The notes: generated by a model not told the origin, from the sequence alone. A stretch of DNA of 64,000 nt from Fictibacillus nanhaiensis (GCF_019801215.1 NZ_JAHVJO010000003.1:434001-498000), one strand, 5' to 3'. Numbered from the stretch's first letter, positions 34,253-43,771 are shown. Numbers and translations are program-made.

Positions 34253-35482
34253 ATGAAACGGTCTTTCTATTATTATTGGTTCGCTTCAACGAATATTTCC
34301 TTAGCTGATGTTATCTATATCATGGTCATTACAACATTCATTTATCGTGAGACACAGTCTGCCTTTATCGCAGCGTTATTCCCTTTATTTAATGCTATAT
34401 CTAGATTTACAGCAGGGTTTACCACTCCTCTGTTACTCGAAAAATTTCAGTATGCTCATCTGTTAGTTTCTCTTCAAATCATAAAAGCTGTATTGATCAC
34501 ATTTCTTATCATTGGTTTTGATCCTATTACATCTCATATCGTTTTTCTGATTCTTTTCGTACTTGTCATCTCTTTTATTGAAGGATGGGGATCTCCTTTA
34601 CTACAGTCCGTTGTGCCACGGATCGTTTCAAAAAGTGAACTAATAAAAGCGAATAGCTCCCTATCTATAACCAATCAATCTGTTCAAATTGCAGGGTATA
34701 CGTTCACTGGATTCTTAGTCATCCAATTTGGTCATATGCCAACCTTAATTACGACCGCTATTCTTCTATGGCTTGCTTCAATTAGCTTATATCAAACAAG
34801 CCGTTCCTTTGTAGACGAACAACGTGTAGAGAACAGAAAATCCAGATGGGCACTCATTAAAGAAGGATGGTCCCTTTTATGGAACAATCACACACTCAGA
34901 ATGGTTACAATTATGGACATAATTGAAGGTATGGCAGGGACCATATGGATAGGTGCCATTACATTGGTCTATGTTAAAGAAGCCCTAAATCAAAGTGAAG
35001 AATGGTGGGGTTTCATAAATTCAAGTTATTATATTGGAACAATTCTTGGTGGTTTTATGACTTTTTGGATGGCAAAATGGATTCAAAAGCACTTGATTGC
35101 TAGTATGATAATTGGTTCAGCGTTTTTCAGTTTATTTACGTTGCTCTATGGGTTAAACAGCATTCCAATACTCTCACTCATCCTCTGTGTAGGTATGGGA
35201 CCTGCTTATCAGTTAAGAGATGTAGCACAGCAAACCGCTATTCAAACTGGCGTGGATAGCTCTTTACTGCCTAAACTCTATGCTTCTAGAAGCATTATTT
35301 CATCTACCGTTACAAGTCTATCTATAGCAATTGTCGGTCTAATAGCAGATTTTCTAGGAATTAGATGGGTTTACATATTTGGTTCAATACTCATTGCAAC
35401 GAGCGCATTTTTAGCTTTGGCCATCATTCGTTATCAAAAAAATCTAAAGCAAGCAGTGCCTGATGCTTCTTTAAAAACATAA
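34253..35482 (+). CDS. MFS transporter
   Basis: A 409-residue twelve-helix MFS permease. It starts MKRSFYYYWFASTNISLADVIYIMV, a form seen in bacillar MFS exporters, with the middle cytosolic loop near residue 190. The substrate is not evident. GGGAG is spaced well for ATG 34253; the in-frame ATG at 34238 has no ribosome binding site. It is a single gene flanked by SRPBCC genes that are read toward it. Confidence 0.85.
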   Translation: MKRSFYYYWFASTNISLADVIYIMVITTFIYRETQSAFIAALFPLFNAISRFTAGFTTPLLLEKFQYAHLLVSLQIIKAVLITFLIIGFDPITSHIVFLILFVLVISFIEGWGSPLLQSVVPRIVSKSELIKANSSLSITNQSVQIAGYTFTGFLVIQFGHMPTLITTAILLWLASISLYQTSRSFVDEQRVENRKSRWALIKEGWSLLWNNHTLRMVTIMDIIEGMAGTIWIGAITLVYVKEALNQSEEWWGFINSSYYIGTILGGFMTFWMAKWIQKHLIASMIIGSAFFSLFTLLYGLNSIPILSLILCVGMGPAYQLRDVAQQTAIQTGVDSSLLPKLYASRSIISSTVTSLSIAIVGLIADFLGIRWVYIFGSILIATSAFLALAIIRYQKNLKQAVPDASLKT

Positions 35483-35510
35483 AAAAACACGCTCTTCACG
35501 TGTTTTTTAA
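35481..35510. terminator. Terminator after MFS gene
   Basis: AAAAACACG (35483-35491) pairs with CGTGTTTTT (35499-35507), with a T run after it; it serves the convergent SRPBCC gene as well. Confidence 0.8.
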
Positions 35511-35517
35511 TATAGAA

Positions 35518-35958
35518 CTAATGCATTAAGGATGCTCTCAAACTAGTGATATCATTTTCTAAATACCCTTTTAAACAAGTTAACATATATACCCAGCCTT
35601 CTTTTTGTCCGATCATCTTAGTTACGATTTCAGGGTCCTCTTCTTTTAAACCAGATTCATTGACTTCAATAATCGACTCGAAATTATCCATTTCCGTTAG
35701 GGTAATAGTGACAACTGTTTCTTGGTCTTGGCCTCCCCATGAGAATACGATTTTCTTATCTTCTTCAACCTCTAATACGGTTATGATGCCTTCTGCATTG
35801 TATTCATCATACCTCCAAGTAATCTCTTTTCCTTCTTCCACCCTACTTGTTCCTGATGAAAACCAATAATTAGACATTTGTTCAGGGTTTACTAACGCTT
35901 CAAACACCTCTTTAGCCGGCTTACGTATTTTAAGTTTTGTAATTATTTCTGTATTCAT
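35518..35958 (-). CDS. SRPBCC/AHSA1-family protein
   Basis: A 146-residue START-like domain protein: ITKLKIRKPAKEVFEALVNPEQMSNYWFSSGTSRVEEGKEITW at the N-terminus and a long C-terminal helix (KEGWVYMLTCLKGYLEND). The fold binds hydrophobic ligands; the role is unknown. Unlike the related gene at 33687, it is intact. AAAGGG precedes ATG 35958. Confidence 0.85.
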   Translation of the reverse strand: MNTEIITKLKIRKPAKEVFEALVNPEQMSNYWFSSGTSRVEEGKEITWRYDEYNAEGIITVLEVEEDKKIVFSWGGQDQETVVTITLTEMDNFESIIEVNESGLKEEDPEIVTKMIGQKEGWVYMLTCLKGYLENDITSLRASLMH

Positions 35959-36035
35959 AAAATGTTCAACCCTTTTTTATTAAATTTACTGATTCTATAT
36001 TCTTTCTTAACTCTTCACAAAATTCCTTTATTTTA

Positions 36036-36062
36036 TAAAAAAAGCACGCCATCAGCATGCTT
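36036..36062 (-). terminator. Terminator after VOC gene
   Basis: AAGCACGC pairs with GCATGCTT (36053-36062 region) through one G-U pair in minus-strand RNA, followed by seven U. Confidence 0.8.
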
Positions 36063-36073
36063 CGGTTTACTTT

Positions 36074-36089
36074 TTAAACATTTGTTTAA
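36074..36089. repeat. Palindrome TTAAACA-TT-TGTTTAA
   Basis: A perfect-arm palindrome between the VOC stop (36116) and its terminator, read on the minus strand. Confidence 0.85.
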
Positions 36090-36115
36090 TTTACGATGTA
36101 CACGTTACCCGAAAG

Positions 36116-36457
36116 CTACCTATTGGACATGTCTATTATTCGTATCGGATTTCCTGAATCATCATTAAATATCGCATATCTACCTGGTGGAATATCACAT
36201 GGCTCTTTTATAAAAATAAGAGAAGCTCTATTTTCTTGAAAAAATTCATCAACACTCTCAACCAAAAAAACACTTCCTGGTCCGTATGTATGTTCCTCAG
36301 CATCATCCTCAAGTAAAATCTGAGTATCTGCATTTGTTTTAAACGCTACTGTATGATCTCCTTCTCTCCACGCCTCTTCCATCCCTAATACATCACGATA
36401 AAAAGATACTGCCTTCTTCATCTCTTTTACAGGTTGAGAATGAAAAACTAACTTCAT
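36116..36457 (-). CDS. VOC-family protein
   Basis: A 113-residue VOC domain beginning MKLVFHSQPVKEMKKAVSFYRDVLGMEEAWREGDHTVAF and ending FNDDSGNPIRIIDMSNR. The substrate is unknown. It is divergent from a TetR gene, with twin TetR-type operators between them, so the repressor probably controls it. AAGGGAG precedes ATG 36457. Confidence 0.85.
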   Translation of the reverse strand: MKLVFHSQPVKEMKKAVSFYRDVLGMEEAWREGDHTVAFKTNADTQILLEDDAEEHTYGPGSVFLVESVDEFFQENRASLIFIKEPCDIPPGRYAIFNDDSGNPIRIIDMSNR

Positions 36458-36490
36458 CTTGCAACACTCCCTTATCTTCTTATTAGTGGT

Positions 36491-36525
36491 CGTAAATCAT
36501 TTACGTAAATCGTAAATGATTTACG
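36491..36525. promoter_or_regulatory. Twin TetR-type operators
   Basis: Two 15-bp palindromes, CGTAAATCATTTACG (36491-36505) and CGTAAATGATTTACG (36511-36525), lie 20 bp apart on one helix face in the gap between the divergent VOC and tetR genes. Together with the overlapping -35 of the tetR promoter this is the layout of a cooperative repressor site. Confidence 0.85.
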
Positions 36526-36548
36526 TATGTGTGTCAACATGTTATAAT
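36520..36548 (+). promoter_or_regulatory. Promoter of tetR gene, overlapping the operator
   Basis: TTTACG (36520-36525), 17 bp and TATAAT (36543-36548). The expected transcription start is near 36555, which is the A of the tetR start codon. Confidence 0.7.
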
Positions 36549-36554
36549 GGATGC

Positions 36555-37064
36555 ATGAGAGCTAATATCCCAATTCCAGGTACGGTAAGAGAGAAGATAT
36601 TAAACCAAGCTATAAAAGACTTTGGAACTCAAGGTTTCGAAGGAGTAAATGTCCAACAACTCGCTAAGTCAATTGGAGTTACAACTGGTGCACTTTATCA
36701 TCATTTCGGAAATAAGCTAGAGTTATATCGTATTGTTCGTGAAGAAGTTGAACGTAGAATTACAAGTAGAATGGAGGGAGCCTCAGCTGTTCACGATCAA
36801 CCATTGTTGTCTATTAAATCAGCGATGTTAGTAGGTTTTGATGCTGCCATTAAATTAGATGTTTGCAAACTCTTAAGTGAACAAGATCCTAGTGGCAATA
36901 GAGATTTAGTAGCACAATTGTTTAAAGAAATACTAGATGAAAAAATAGAAGGTACTGAAGTAATTCTTTCTGCAAGTTGGCGATCTTCTTTAAGTAACGT
37001 TGCTAACGGAATGAACCCAGATCATGCAAAAAAGGCATTAAGATGGTTCCTTGAAAAAAATTAA
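36555..37064 (+). CDS. TetR/AcrR-family regulator
   Basis: A 169-residue TetR protein. The N-terminal HTH reads REKILNQAIKDFGTQGFEGVNVQQLAKSIGVTTGALYHHFGNKLELYRIV; the C-terminal part is the ligand/dimerisation domain. It should bind the twin palindromes upstream and repress itself and the divergent VOC gene. ATG 36555 has no Shine-Dalgarno sequence and falls at the predicted transcription start, so the mRNA may be leaderless. A longer frame upstream is excluded because it would run through the operator and promoter. Confidence 0.88.
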   Translation: MRANIPIPGTVREKILNQAIKDFGTQGFEGVNVQQLAKSIGVTTGALYHHFGNKLELYRIVREEVERRITSRMEGASAVHDQPLLSIKSAMLVGFDAAIKLDVCKLLSEQDPSGNRDLVAQLFKEILDEKIEGTEVILSASWRSSLSNVANGMNPDHAKKALRWFLEKN

Positions 37065-37070
37065 TCATCA

Positions 37071-37101
37071 AAAAGAAAAGCACGCCGGCAGCGTGCTTTT
37101 T
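37071..37101 (+). terminator. Terminator after tetR gene
   Basis: AAAGCACGC (37077-37085) pairs with GCGTGCTTT (37091-37099), then TTGG; 6 bp after the stop. Confidence 0.8.
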
Positions 37102-37211
37102 GGTTTGGATTGATGTCGGCGTTGGTTGTTCAATCCCCGGATCACACGAAGGTTAAGTCACTTCTTTAGAAATTTGAATTGCCAATACATACTGTTATTT
37201 CTACATATAAA

Positions 37212-40200
37212 TTATTTTATATCTACCACAATATCCCCAGGTAAATTCGTATAGGATAAAACCAAAATTAAGTTGTCCGTTTGTTCTGGAACTTCGTAAG
37301 TTGTTATTAAGCTTGCCTTTCCCTTCCCCACCAATTGCGTTAGTCCCCTCCAATTTTCTTTTTCAATAACCTTCCAATCCTTTGCATTGTATTTATTACC
37401 TTTAGAATCAATCAATTGAAACGTGTATGGTTTCATTAGCCAAGTAACTTCTTCATAATTTGTAAATGTGAAAGGAACTGATATAAATTTATAACCCTCT
37501 TTTGGTTTATCCTCTCTTTTACTAGAGAGGTCTTTTCCGATATCAATGGTAAAGTATATTTCATCTGTAAAATCATTTTTCATTGAAAATTGTTCACCAG
37601 CAGTAATTCTTTCATAAGCTGAATCGTAGTAAGCAGAAAACCCAGTAACATTGTTATTTTTTTTGTCAGGTTTTTCTTTTGAAGGAGAAGTTTTGTAAAC
37701 TTCTATAACTTTTCCTTTTGTGCCTTGTACAGGATCGGCAGTTTCACTTGTATTTGCACTGTTTATTGTTACGGGAATTGCTGAACCGAGTAATAAAATA
37801 ATTCCTGCAAATAAACAAGCCCCTCCCATAGCAAATACATATTTAAATCGTTTTTCAGCTCTTCTTGAATTATTATATCCTCCTCCTAACCCTTGATAAG
37901 GTTGTATTTTGACGGCTTTAATAGATGGAATAACCGCACCAATTCCCCCTGCAAGTATGGGGATTATGATCGTTGCAAGTAGAATGAAAAATTCATTAGT
38001 TGGAAACTGTCCGTACACTTTTATAATCGTTAGTAATGCTAATAGTAAGCCAATAATTCCAGCGATTAATCCATTCATTCCGCCTTCAAACAAAATCATT
38101 CTTCTAATGGTTTCATCTCGCCAGCCTAATGCTTTGAGTACCGCAAATTCAGGCTGCCTTTCCACAACGTTTTGCCAAATGATTTCGAGTGTAGTTAAAA
38201 TTGCGATAGCCATCGCAATACCCATTGCTAAATAATGCATCGGACCAACCTCTAGAGCAACGTATTGCCCCAGCCAGGTGGCATACATAACTCCTTTTAA
38301 ACGAAATGTAACAAAGATGAAGAAGATGAGCATCGTAGAAGGAAGAGCGATTGAAAGAATAGATAATACGCTTCGTTTCCACCTTGTTAACATATAATTA
38401 TTACTTATGCCAATAGGTGTTTGAGATTTGAAATATCGTTTTCCTTTTGATATTTCACCAGCTTTCATACTTTCGTATGGTTGGATATTTCGAACAAGCA
38501 TCGCTGGTACAAGTGTTCCAATCCAGTAGATAAACAGTCCAAATACACCAATCAATAGAATACGACCAGTAGATGTATCAATATCATTCGAAAGATAAAT
38601 ATAGCCAAGAATTAGCCAACTGATAATAGATACGATACTGCCTAATATCGTTGACTCTATAAATAATAATTTAGACAACTGATTAGGTCTCCAACCTAAA
38701 GACAATAAAACAGCGTATTCTTTCTTGCGAGCATACATCATGATTAGGTTAGAAGAAAATACGTAAACAATCGCAACCAGAAGGACAGTTATGATAAATG
38801 ATGATGCTCCAACTTTCGTTTCCTTGAAAATAGAAATAGAAGATCCGAGTTTGATCCAAGGCTGCTCAACCCATCCGATGCTCTTCTTTTTTTCAATCCC
38901 TGGCACATGTGTTAAAGCAGGTTGAGGTGAAGAGCCTAACGTAATATCCGTTATGAGTCCCGTTTCTTTTTCGATCTCTTTTGCTACCTGTTTTAATAAT
39001 TTTTCGCTTTCTTTATTTAATTGATTTACGCCTTTGACTTTAATCCTGATAGAAGCAATAGGCTTATCTCCTAGTAATTTTGCAGCTGCATCAAGAGTCG
39101 TTAACATTGTTGGTGGCTTTGTTAAAAAACCATAAGGGTTATTTTCAGGTTTCATTGTTCTTGGCGGATTTACAGGTGTCTCATCTGCATCCATTACCAA
39201 TTGAGCTTTAGCTGGAAAATACGTTTCCATTGGAAGTTCTGTCAACGGATCTTTGGAAATTTTTATTTTTGTGGGGTCAAAAATACCTACAGGATCAACT
39301 CTTAATCGTAACCAGCTATTAAAATCATCACCAAACATGTTTACGTGACGGTATGCTTGATCCACCTTTATCAGAGAATCTTCTGGAAGTGTAAAAGGCG
39401 TAATTTCATATGAAAAGGTCCATCTATCTTTAAATGGACTGTCTATTGGACGATAATCAACAGGGGACGGTTTAAGTGCCACAAATTTTGAGTGGTCATC
39501 AAGAGTGCTCTGATTATTCATGATTTGTTCTACAACTTTTTTCTGTGCTTGAGAAGTTGTAAACGTACGTTTCTCAACAACAATTCCTTTTTGCTTCTTT
39601 AAAAATTCTAATCCGCCATTGTTCCTGACGTTTTCCATTGACTTCTGTTGTTCACCAGATTGAAAAGGAATATCTAATTTCTCTACGACAAAAGAAATTC
39701 TACTATCTGCGTACTCTTTTTTGCTCATAATGACAGGAATGGAGGTATCTTTAATGGTAGCATCCAAACTAATCTCTTCTGCAGTGTCACCTTTTATGAA
39801 ATACCGGCTATTTTCACTTTTAATAATCGCTTTGTCAAGACCAACTAGTTTAGCTTCTTCTTCAGGATCTACTCCAGCGAGTAATAAATAGCTCCCATAA
39901 CTGAGACTACCATCAAACTCTGCGGTACCATACTCTTTTCCAGAATCAGAAGGCTTCCATTTTCCAACAGTAAAATAAAAATCTCCTTCATCTATTTCTT
40001 TAATAACCCCGTTATTATTCATTTCTGTCATTTTTAACCGATAAACACCTGGTATTGTGACATTAACTTGATCCAGTTTGACATCATTGTTCGTAAAACC
40101 AATCATTGCAATGGGTGCAGCTATTTCAATAGAATCCATTTTTCTAATCTTTTCATACTGTTCCATCGTAATACCGCCTGATAGCCCACTAAGATAGTTG

Positions 40201-40430
40201 GGTTCTAGCAGATTTAAATCCTCAGTTACACTGCGGCTTCCTTGTGGTCGAACGACAATATCATAAGAAGATTTCCATCTTTTTTGCAGTTCATCAACAA
40301 TCGTTCCATTATTGGCTTGTGTGATTCCTACCAAATAACTGAGCCCGATACTTAAGATTAAGACACCAACGAGTACAAGGATGAATTTCTCTTTATTTCT
40401 CCACCACGAGTTCCATATGAATTTAAGCAT
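37212..40430 (-). CDS. Large FtsX-family ABC transporter permease
   Basis: A 1072-residue permease with an N-terminal helix (LVLVGVLILSIGLSYLVGIT), a very long extracytoplasmic domain (about 40-540) and two FtsX/MacB-like four-helix blocks (about 545-660 and 690-860), then another helix and a C-terminal extracellular domain of about 160 residues. This doubles the usual FtsX unit. Such systems export or respond to peptides or lipids; the substrate is unknown. ATG 40430 after AGGAG overlaps the ATPase stop by 8 bp. Confidence 0.88.
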   Translation of the reverse strand: MLKFIWNSWWRNKEKFILVLVGVLILSIGLSYLVGITQANNGTIVDELQKRWKSSYDIVVRPQGSRSVTEDLNLLEPNYLSGLSGGITMEQYEKIRKMDSIEIAAPIAMIGFTNNDVKLDQVNVTIPGVYRLKMTEMNNNGVIKEIDEGDFYFTVGKWKPSDSGKEYGTAEFDGSLSYGSYLLLAGVDPEEEAKLVGLDKAIIKSENSRYFIKGDTAEEISLDATIKDTSIPVIMSKKEYADSRISFVVEKLDIPFQSGEQQKSMENVRNNGGLEFLKKQKGIVVEKRTFTTSQAQKKVVEQIMNNQSTLDDHSKFVALKPSPVDYRPIDSPFKDRWTFSYEITPFTLPEDSLIKVDQAYRHVNMFGDDFNSWLRLRVDPVGIFDPTKIKISKDPLTELPMETYFPAKAQLVMDADETPVNPPRTMKPENNPYGFLTKPPTMLTTLDAAAKLLGDKPIASIRIKVKGVNQLNKESEKLLKQVAKEIEKETGLITDITLGSSPQPALTHVPGIEKKKSIGWVEQPWIKLGSSISIFKETKVGASSFIITVLLVAIVYVFSSNLIMMYARKKEYAVLLSLGWRPNQLSKLLFIESTILGSIVSIISWLILGYIYLSNDIDTSTGRILLIGVFGLFIYWIGTLVPAMLVRNIQPYESMKAGEISKGKRYFKSQTPIGISNNYMLTRWKRSVLSILSIALPSTMLIFFIFVTFRLKGVMYATWLGQYVALEVGPMHYLAMGIAMAIAILTTLEIIWQNVVERQPEFAVLKALGWRDETIRRMILFEGGMNGLIAGIIGLLLALLTIIKVYGQFPTNEFFILLATIIIPILAGGIGAVIPSIKAVKIQPYQGLGGGYNNSRRAEKRFKYVFAMGGACLFAGIILLLGSAIPVTINSANTSETADPVQGTKGKVIEVYKTSPSKEKPDKKNNNVTGFSAYYDSAYERITAGEQFSMKNDFTDEIYFTIDIGKDLSSKREDKPKEGYKFISVPFTFTNYEEVTWLMKPYTFQLIDSKGNKYNAKDWKVIEKENWRGLTQLVGKGKASLITTYEVPEQTDNLILVLSYTNLPGDIVVDIK

Positions 40431-41118
40431 TACGGACACTCCTATGCTCCCTTATGATCTCTCCGTCCTTCATTTCAATTTGTAAATCGGCTCGTTCTGC
40501 TAATAGAGGATCATGGGTGACTATAATCACACCACATTCTTTTTCTTTGTTTAATTTTTGAAGCAACTGAAAAATCGTTTCCCCTGTTTCCGTATCAAGG
40601 TTACCTGTAGGCTCGTCCGCAAGCAGCCAGCTTGGCTCATGTACAAGTGCTCTCGCAATTGCCACTCGTTGTTGCTGTCCTCCTGATAATTGTGAAGGAA
40701 GAGCGTTACATTTATCTTTTAAACCCATCTGTTTCAGTAACGATTCAGCTCTTTCTTTTTTATTGTACTGAACTTTTCTTGCCATAAGAGGAGACATTAC
40801 GTTTTCTAAAGCTGTTAAGGTTGGAAGAAGATGAAATTGCTGAAAAATAAAACCGATGTGTTCGAATCGAAAATCAGCTAGCTTTCTACTTTTTAATTGA
40901 TTAATCTTTTGGTCACCAAAATAGATTTCTCCCTGACTAGGTATATCCAAAGTACCCAACAGACTGAGTAAAGTAGATTTACCAGAACCTGATGACCCTA
41001 CAATGGAAATAAATTCTCCTTGGTTAAACGTAACGTTAACGTTCTTTAAGGCGTACGTCTCAACACCATCCCCTAAAAAGATTTTGTTTAGGTTTTTACA
41101 TTCAATTGAAAAATCCAT
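40423..41118 (-). CDS. ABC transporter ATP-binding protein (MacB/LolD type)
   Basis: A 231-residue ATPase with Walker [10 protein letters not shown], signature [32 protein letters not shown] (with the MacB/LolD-type ADEPTGNLD Walker B) and the H-loop VTHDP. It energises the large permease encoded right after it and overlapping its 3' end. ATG 41118 lacks a very strong ribosome binding site but AAGTAGGGGG precedes it. Confidence 0.95.
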   Translation of the reverse strand: MDFSIECKNLNKIFLGDGVETYALKNVNVTFNQGEFISIVGSSGSGKSTLLSLLGTLDIPSQGEIYFGDQKINQLKSRKLADFRFEHIGFIFQQFHLLPTLTALENVMSPLMARKVQYNKKERAESLLKQMGLKDKCNALPSQLSGGQQQRVAIARALVHEPSWLLADEPTGNLDTETGETIFQLLQKLNKEKECGVIIVTHDPLLAERADLQIEMKDGEIIREHRSVRNA

Positions 41119-41238
41119 GTTCAGCCCCCTACTTAAAAAGAAAGTTTTCTGTTCTGTTTATGTATTAGACGATTGATGTGGAAAAATATCTCATTTTTTA
41201 GCTAACTTAGTGAGGTCCATGATGTATTCTTCTAATGA

Positions 41239-41268
41239 AAAAAGCACACTGCTTTCAGTGTACTTTTT
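41239..41268 (-). terminator. Terminator downstream of the SHOCT relic
   Basis: AAGCACACTG (41242-41251) pairs with CAGTGTACTT (41256-41265), with A and T runs on both sides. Confidence 0.7.
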
Positions 41269-41282
41269 AAACATTTGTTTAA
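41267..41282. repeat. Palindrome TTAAACA-TT-TGTTTAA
   Basis: A perfect-arm palindrome next to the preceding terminator hairpin, on the side of the SHOCT relic's 3' end. Confidence 0.85.
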
Positions 41283-41409
41283 GTTAAAGATATTAAGGGA
41301 CTAATTTCCATTCAAACCTAAAACAATAACATAGGATTTTGTATGATCCTAGTCTCCATGTGTGCGGAGTCCCGCCATAAGTAATGAAGTATGGCAGCAC
41401 TTTTTATAG

Positions 41410-41541
41410 CTATAATTTCATCATTATATTCTTAATTCTCGTATATTCTTCTTTGGTAATCTCCCCTTTAACTAGTCGCTCCTTTAAGAGCATTACAGGT
41501 CTGTCTTCAAACTGATTTTTTTCATTAGTTTCCGATGGCAG
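41410..41541 (-). pseudogene. SHOCT-domain gene remnant
   Basis: A minus-strand frame reads NEKNQFEDRPVMLLKERLVKGEITKEEYTRIKNIMMKL and stops at 41410. LLKERLVKGEITKEEYxxIKxxM is the short SHOCT motif normally at the C-terminus of small bacterial proteins. Upstream the frame is closed by a stop next to 41541, and no start with a ribosome binding site is visible, so the N-terminal part is lost. The 41119-41650 gap otherwise holds no gene. Confidence 0.7.
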
Positions 41542-41650
41542 TTAAATCATTACATATTTATTTCATTTTTAGGTAGAATTTGTAAAATTTGTAACTTATA
41601 ATTAAGGGACTATACTTGCGATTATTCATTTATCTGTTTTGGAGGTATAT

Positions 41651-42589
41651 ATGACAAGTAAACTCATTTTCCAATTTTGCATGAGTTTAATAAGCATTTT
41701 TTGTATTATCTTATTGCCCTATCTTTTTATGGATATGACTCAACTAATCAACACAATAAAACTAATTGATACAGGATTGATATCTAGTGGCTGGTTCATT
41801 AAGTCGCAACTTTCTTTAGAGTTTAATCAATATATTGGAGCGATTGGAACTACTGCAAACAAACTCCTTCATATTTTAGATATACATTATTATTACAAAG
41901 GGAAAATGCTACCACTGTTTCCCGATATTCTTATCCCTTACATCTCATCTCTTAAAATATTTGCTTCTGCACTTTCAATTTCAGTTTTAACTACTTTTTT
42001 GCTCACCTATGCAATTATGCTCTTTCCTATACACTTAAAACGTTTTGTTCAGTTTATTCTTTTTATTTTGGAATCCTTACCCGACATTTTTGTTGTCATT
42101 ATGTTTCAAGTTTTCATAATTTGGCTTTATAAAGAGACAGATATCCTCCTATTCCAAATTACCAATACCTATCAGAATCCTGCACTCTTTTTGCCTATTA
42201 TATGTCTATCCATATTGCCAACGATGTACCTGGTGAGAATTTTATTACTCTTGCTTGAGGACGAATCGAGTAAACAATATGTAGAACTTGCAAAGGGAAA
42301 AGGTTTGAGAAGACCCTTTATTTTAGCTGTTCATATTTTCCGTAATGCTCTATTTAGTATGTTCTATCATTCTAAAACGATGTTTTGGTTTATGCTCTCC
42401 AACCTTTTTATGATTGAATATCTATTAAACACAAATGGAATCCTTATGTTCTTACTCAAAAATTACAGTCCTATTACACCTGAAGCAACCATCACAGGGG
42501 TATTTATGCTTTTTGTCCCTTTTTATCTGCTCTTTGCATTTATCACAGTCTTAACAGAAGCAAAGAAAAAGAAAGTGTTGGGGGTGTAA
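41651..42589 (+). CDS. ABC transporter permease, DppB/OppB-like
   Basis: A 312-residue membrane protein with about six helices. The C-terminal half has the binding-protein-dependent permease loop as YVELAKGKGLRRPFILAVHIFRNALF, i.e. the EAA-type motif of DppB/OppB. GGAGG precedes ATG 41651. It pairs with the DppC-like gene four bases downstream. No binding protein or ATPase gene is near, so the pair is an orphan importer core. Confidence 0.8.
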   Translation: MTSKLIFQFCMSLISIFCIILLPYLFMDMTQLINTIKLIDTGLISSGWFIKSQLSLEFNQYIGAIGTTANKLLHILDIHYYYKGKMLPLFPDILIPYISSLKIFASALSISVLTTFLLTYAIMLFPIHLKRFVQFILFILESLPDIFVVIMFQVFIIWLYKETDILLFQITNTYQNPALFLPIICLSILPTMYLVRILLLLLEDESSKQYVELAKGKGLRRPFILAVHIFRNALFSMFYHSKTMFWFMLSNLFMIEYLLNTNGILMFLLKNYSPITPEATITGVFMLFVPFYLLFAFITVLTEAKKKKVLGV

Positions 42590-42592
42590 GGA

Positions 42593-43600
42593 GTGGCAAA
42601 ACTAGTAAAACAACCTTTATTTCTCATAGGTTTCATCATGATGTTAACCATGTTTCTGGGAAGTTTTGTTTATTCCCATTTTCACTCAGAACCTCCCGAA
42701 AAAGTGCAAGTTTTGTACAACGATGAAAAGGAACTGTTGGGAGCCGCACCATTTCCGCCATCAACCCAGTTCTGGTTGGGTACAGACAGATTAGGTAATG
42801 ATTTATTTTTCAAGGTCATGGACGGGGCTAAATACACGCTCGGCATTGCCTTTGCAGTAGCTGCACTCCGACTTCTACTTTCCTGCATTTTTAGTTTCTT
42901 TTTGCAAATCATGCCTATGAAAATTCGCGTCATTTTTATTGAGATGGTCGAAGGATTTAAGTTTGTTCCAGTTTCTTTACTGGCATTTATTATTTTGTCG
43001 CCCGTATTAATCATCTTTGCATGGAGTTTTACAAACACCCAACAAATTACGTTCTCTATTGCAGTCCTAACGTTTATTGCTGTTCCTACTTTAAGTGTGT
43101 TAATAACGGAAGAAATCAGTGAAATAAAGAAAATGGAATTTTTTGAAGGAGTTAAACTGTTTGGAGGCGGGTATTTTCATATTCTAAGAAAACACATCCT
43201 TCCCTTTTTATTACCACGACTTGCAATTATGTATGGACAACATGTGGTTGCGGTTTTAATCTTGTTAGCACATATGGGATTTTTGGAACTGTTTATTGGT
43301 GGAGTAGACTTTATAACAGTTGACGTATCTTTGGGAGGAGAAGAAGTAAAGGAATCGTTTCAATTGATGAACGAGTGGTCAGGTCTAATCGGATCCACAC
43401 TCTATGAATTTTGGGCTTCTAAATGGGTATTACTTGCACCGGTTTATGGGTTTGCTCTTTCCATTTTAGGTACGAACTTCATGGTAGAGGGCATGAAAAG
43501 GTCTTTTTCAGAGCATCAACCTAGTTCTAAACAGTTAAAGAAAAAGAAGAATTTAATAAGCACATCTATCGAAAAAAAGTTTGTTCGACTAAACTCATAA
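42593..43600 (+). CDS. ABC transporter permease, DppC/OppC-like
   Basis: A 335-residue permease. It shows the DppC start (one helix, then a periplasmic-side segment FWLGTDRLGNDLFFKVMDGAKYTLGIAFAVA, the GTDxxGRD-like motif) and an EAA-type loop (FFEGVKLFGGGYFHILRKHILPFLLPR). The C-terminal tail is basic. Start GTG 42593, three bases after the partner's stop and behind GGGGGTG. Substrate and ATPase are not encoded nearby. Confidence 0.85.
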   Translation: MAKLVKQPLFLIGFIMMLTMFLGSFVYSHFHSEPPEKVQVLYNDEKELLGAAPFPPSTQFWLGTDRLGNDLFFKVMDGAKYTLGIAFAVAALRLLLSCIFSFFLQIMPMKIRVIFIEMVEGFKFVPVSLLAFIILSPVLIIFAWSFTNTQQITFSIAVLTFIAVPTLSVLITEEISEIKKMEFFEGVKLFGGGYFHILRKHILPFLLPRLAIMYGQHVVAVLILLAHMGFLELFIGGVDFITVDVSLGGEEVKESFQLMNEWSGLIGSTLYEFWASKWVLLAPVYGFALSILGTNFMVEGMKRSFSEHQPSSKQLKKKKNLISTSIEKKFVRLNS

Positions 43601-43607
43601 CCCATAA

Positions 43608-43640
43608 CAAAAAGACCATGTCTCACTGCAGACACGGTCT
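43608..43640 (-). terminator. Terminator after SMI1-DUF4241 gene
   Basis: AGACCATGTCT (43613-43623) pairs with AGACACGGTCT (43630-43640) through G-U on the minus strand, followed by TTTTTG. Confidence 0.75.
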
Positions 43641-43771
43641 CGCGTGTTGGGTTTCTAATAGAACAAGACCCTTTCATAACTAAAATATATATAATTTGTT
43701 CACGGTTAGGGTCGCATAGAAATTCAGGATCCACATCTTTTTCATGCCATACGTTCAAAAAACACATTCCA

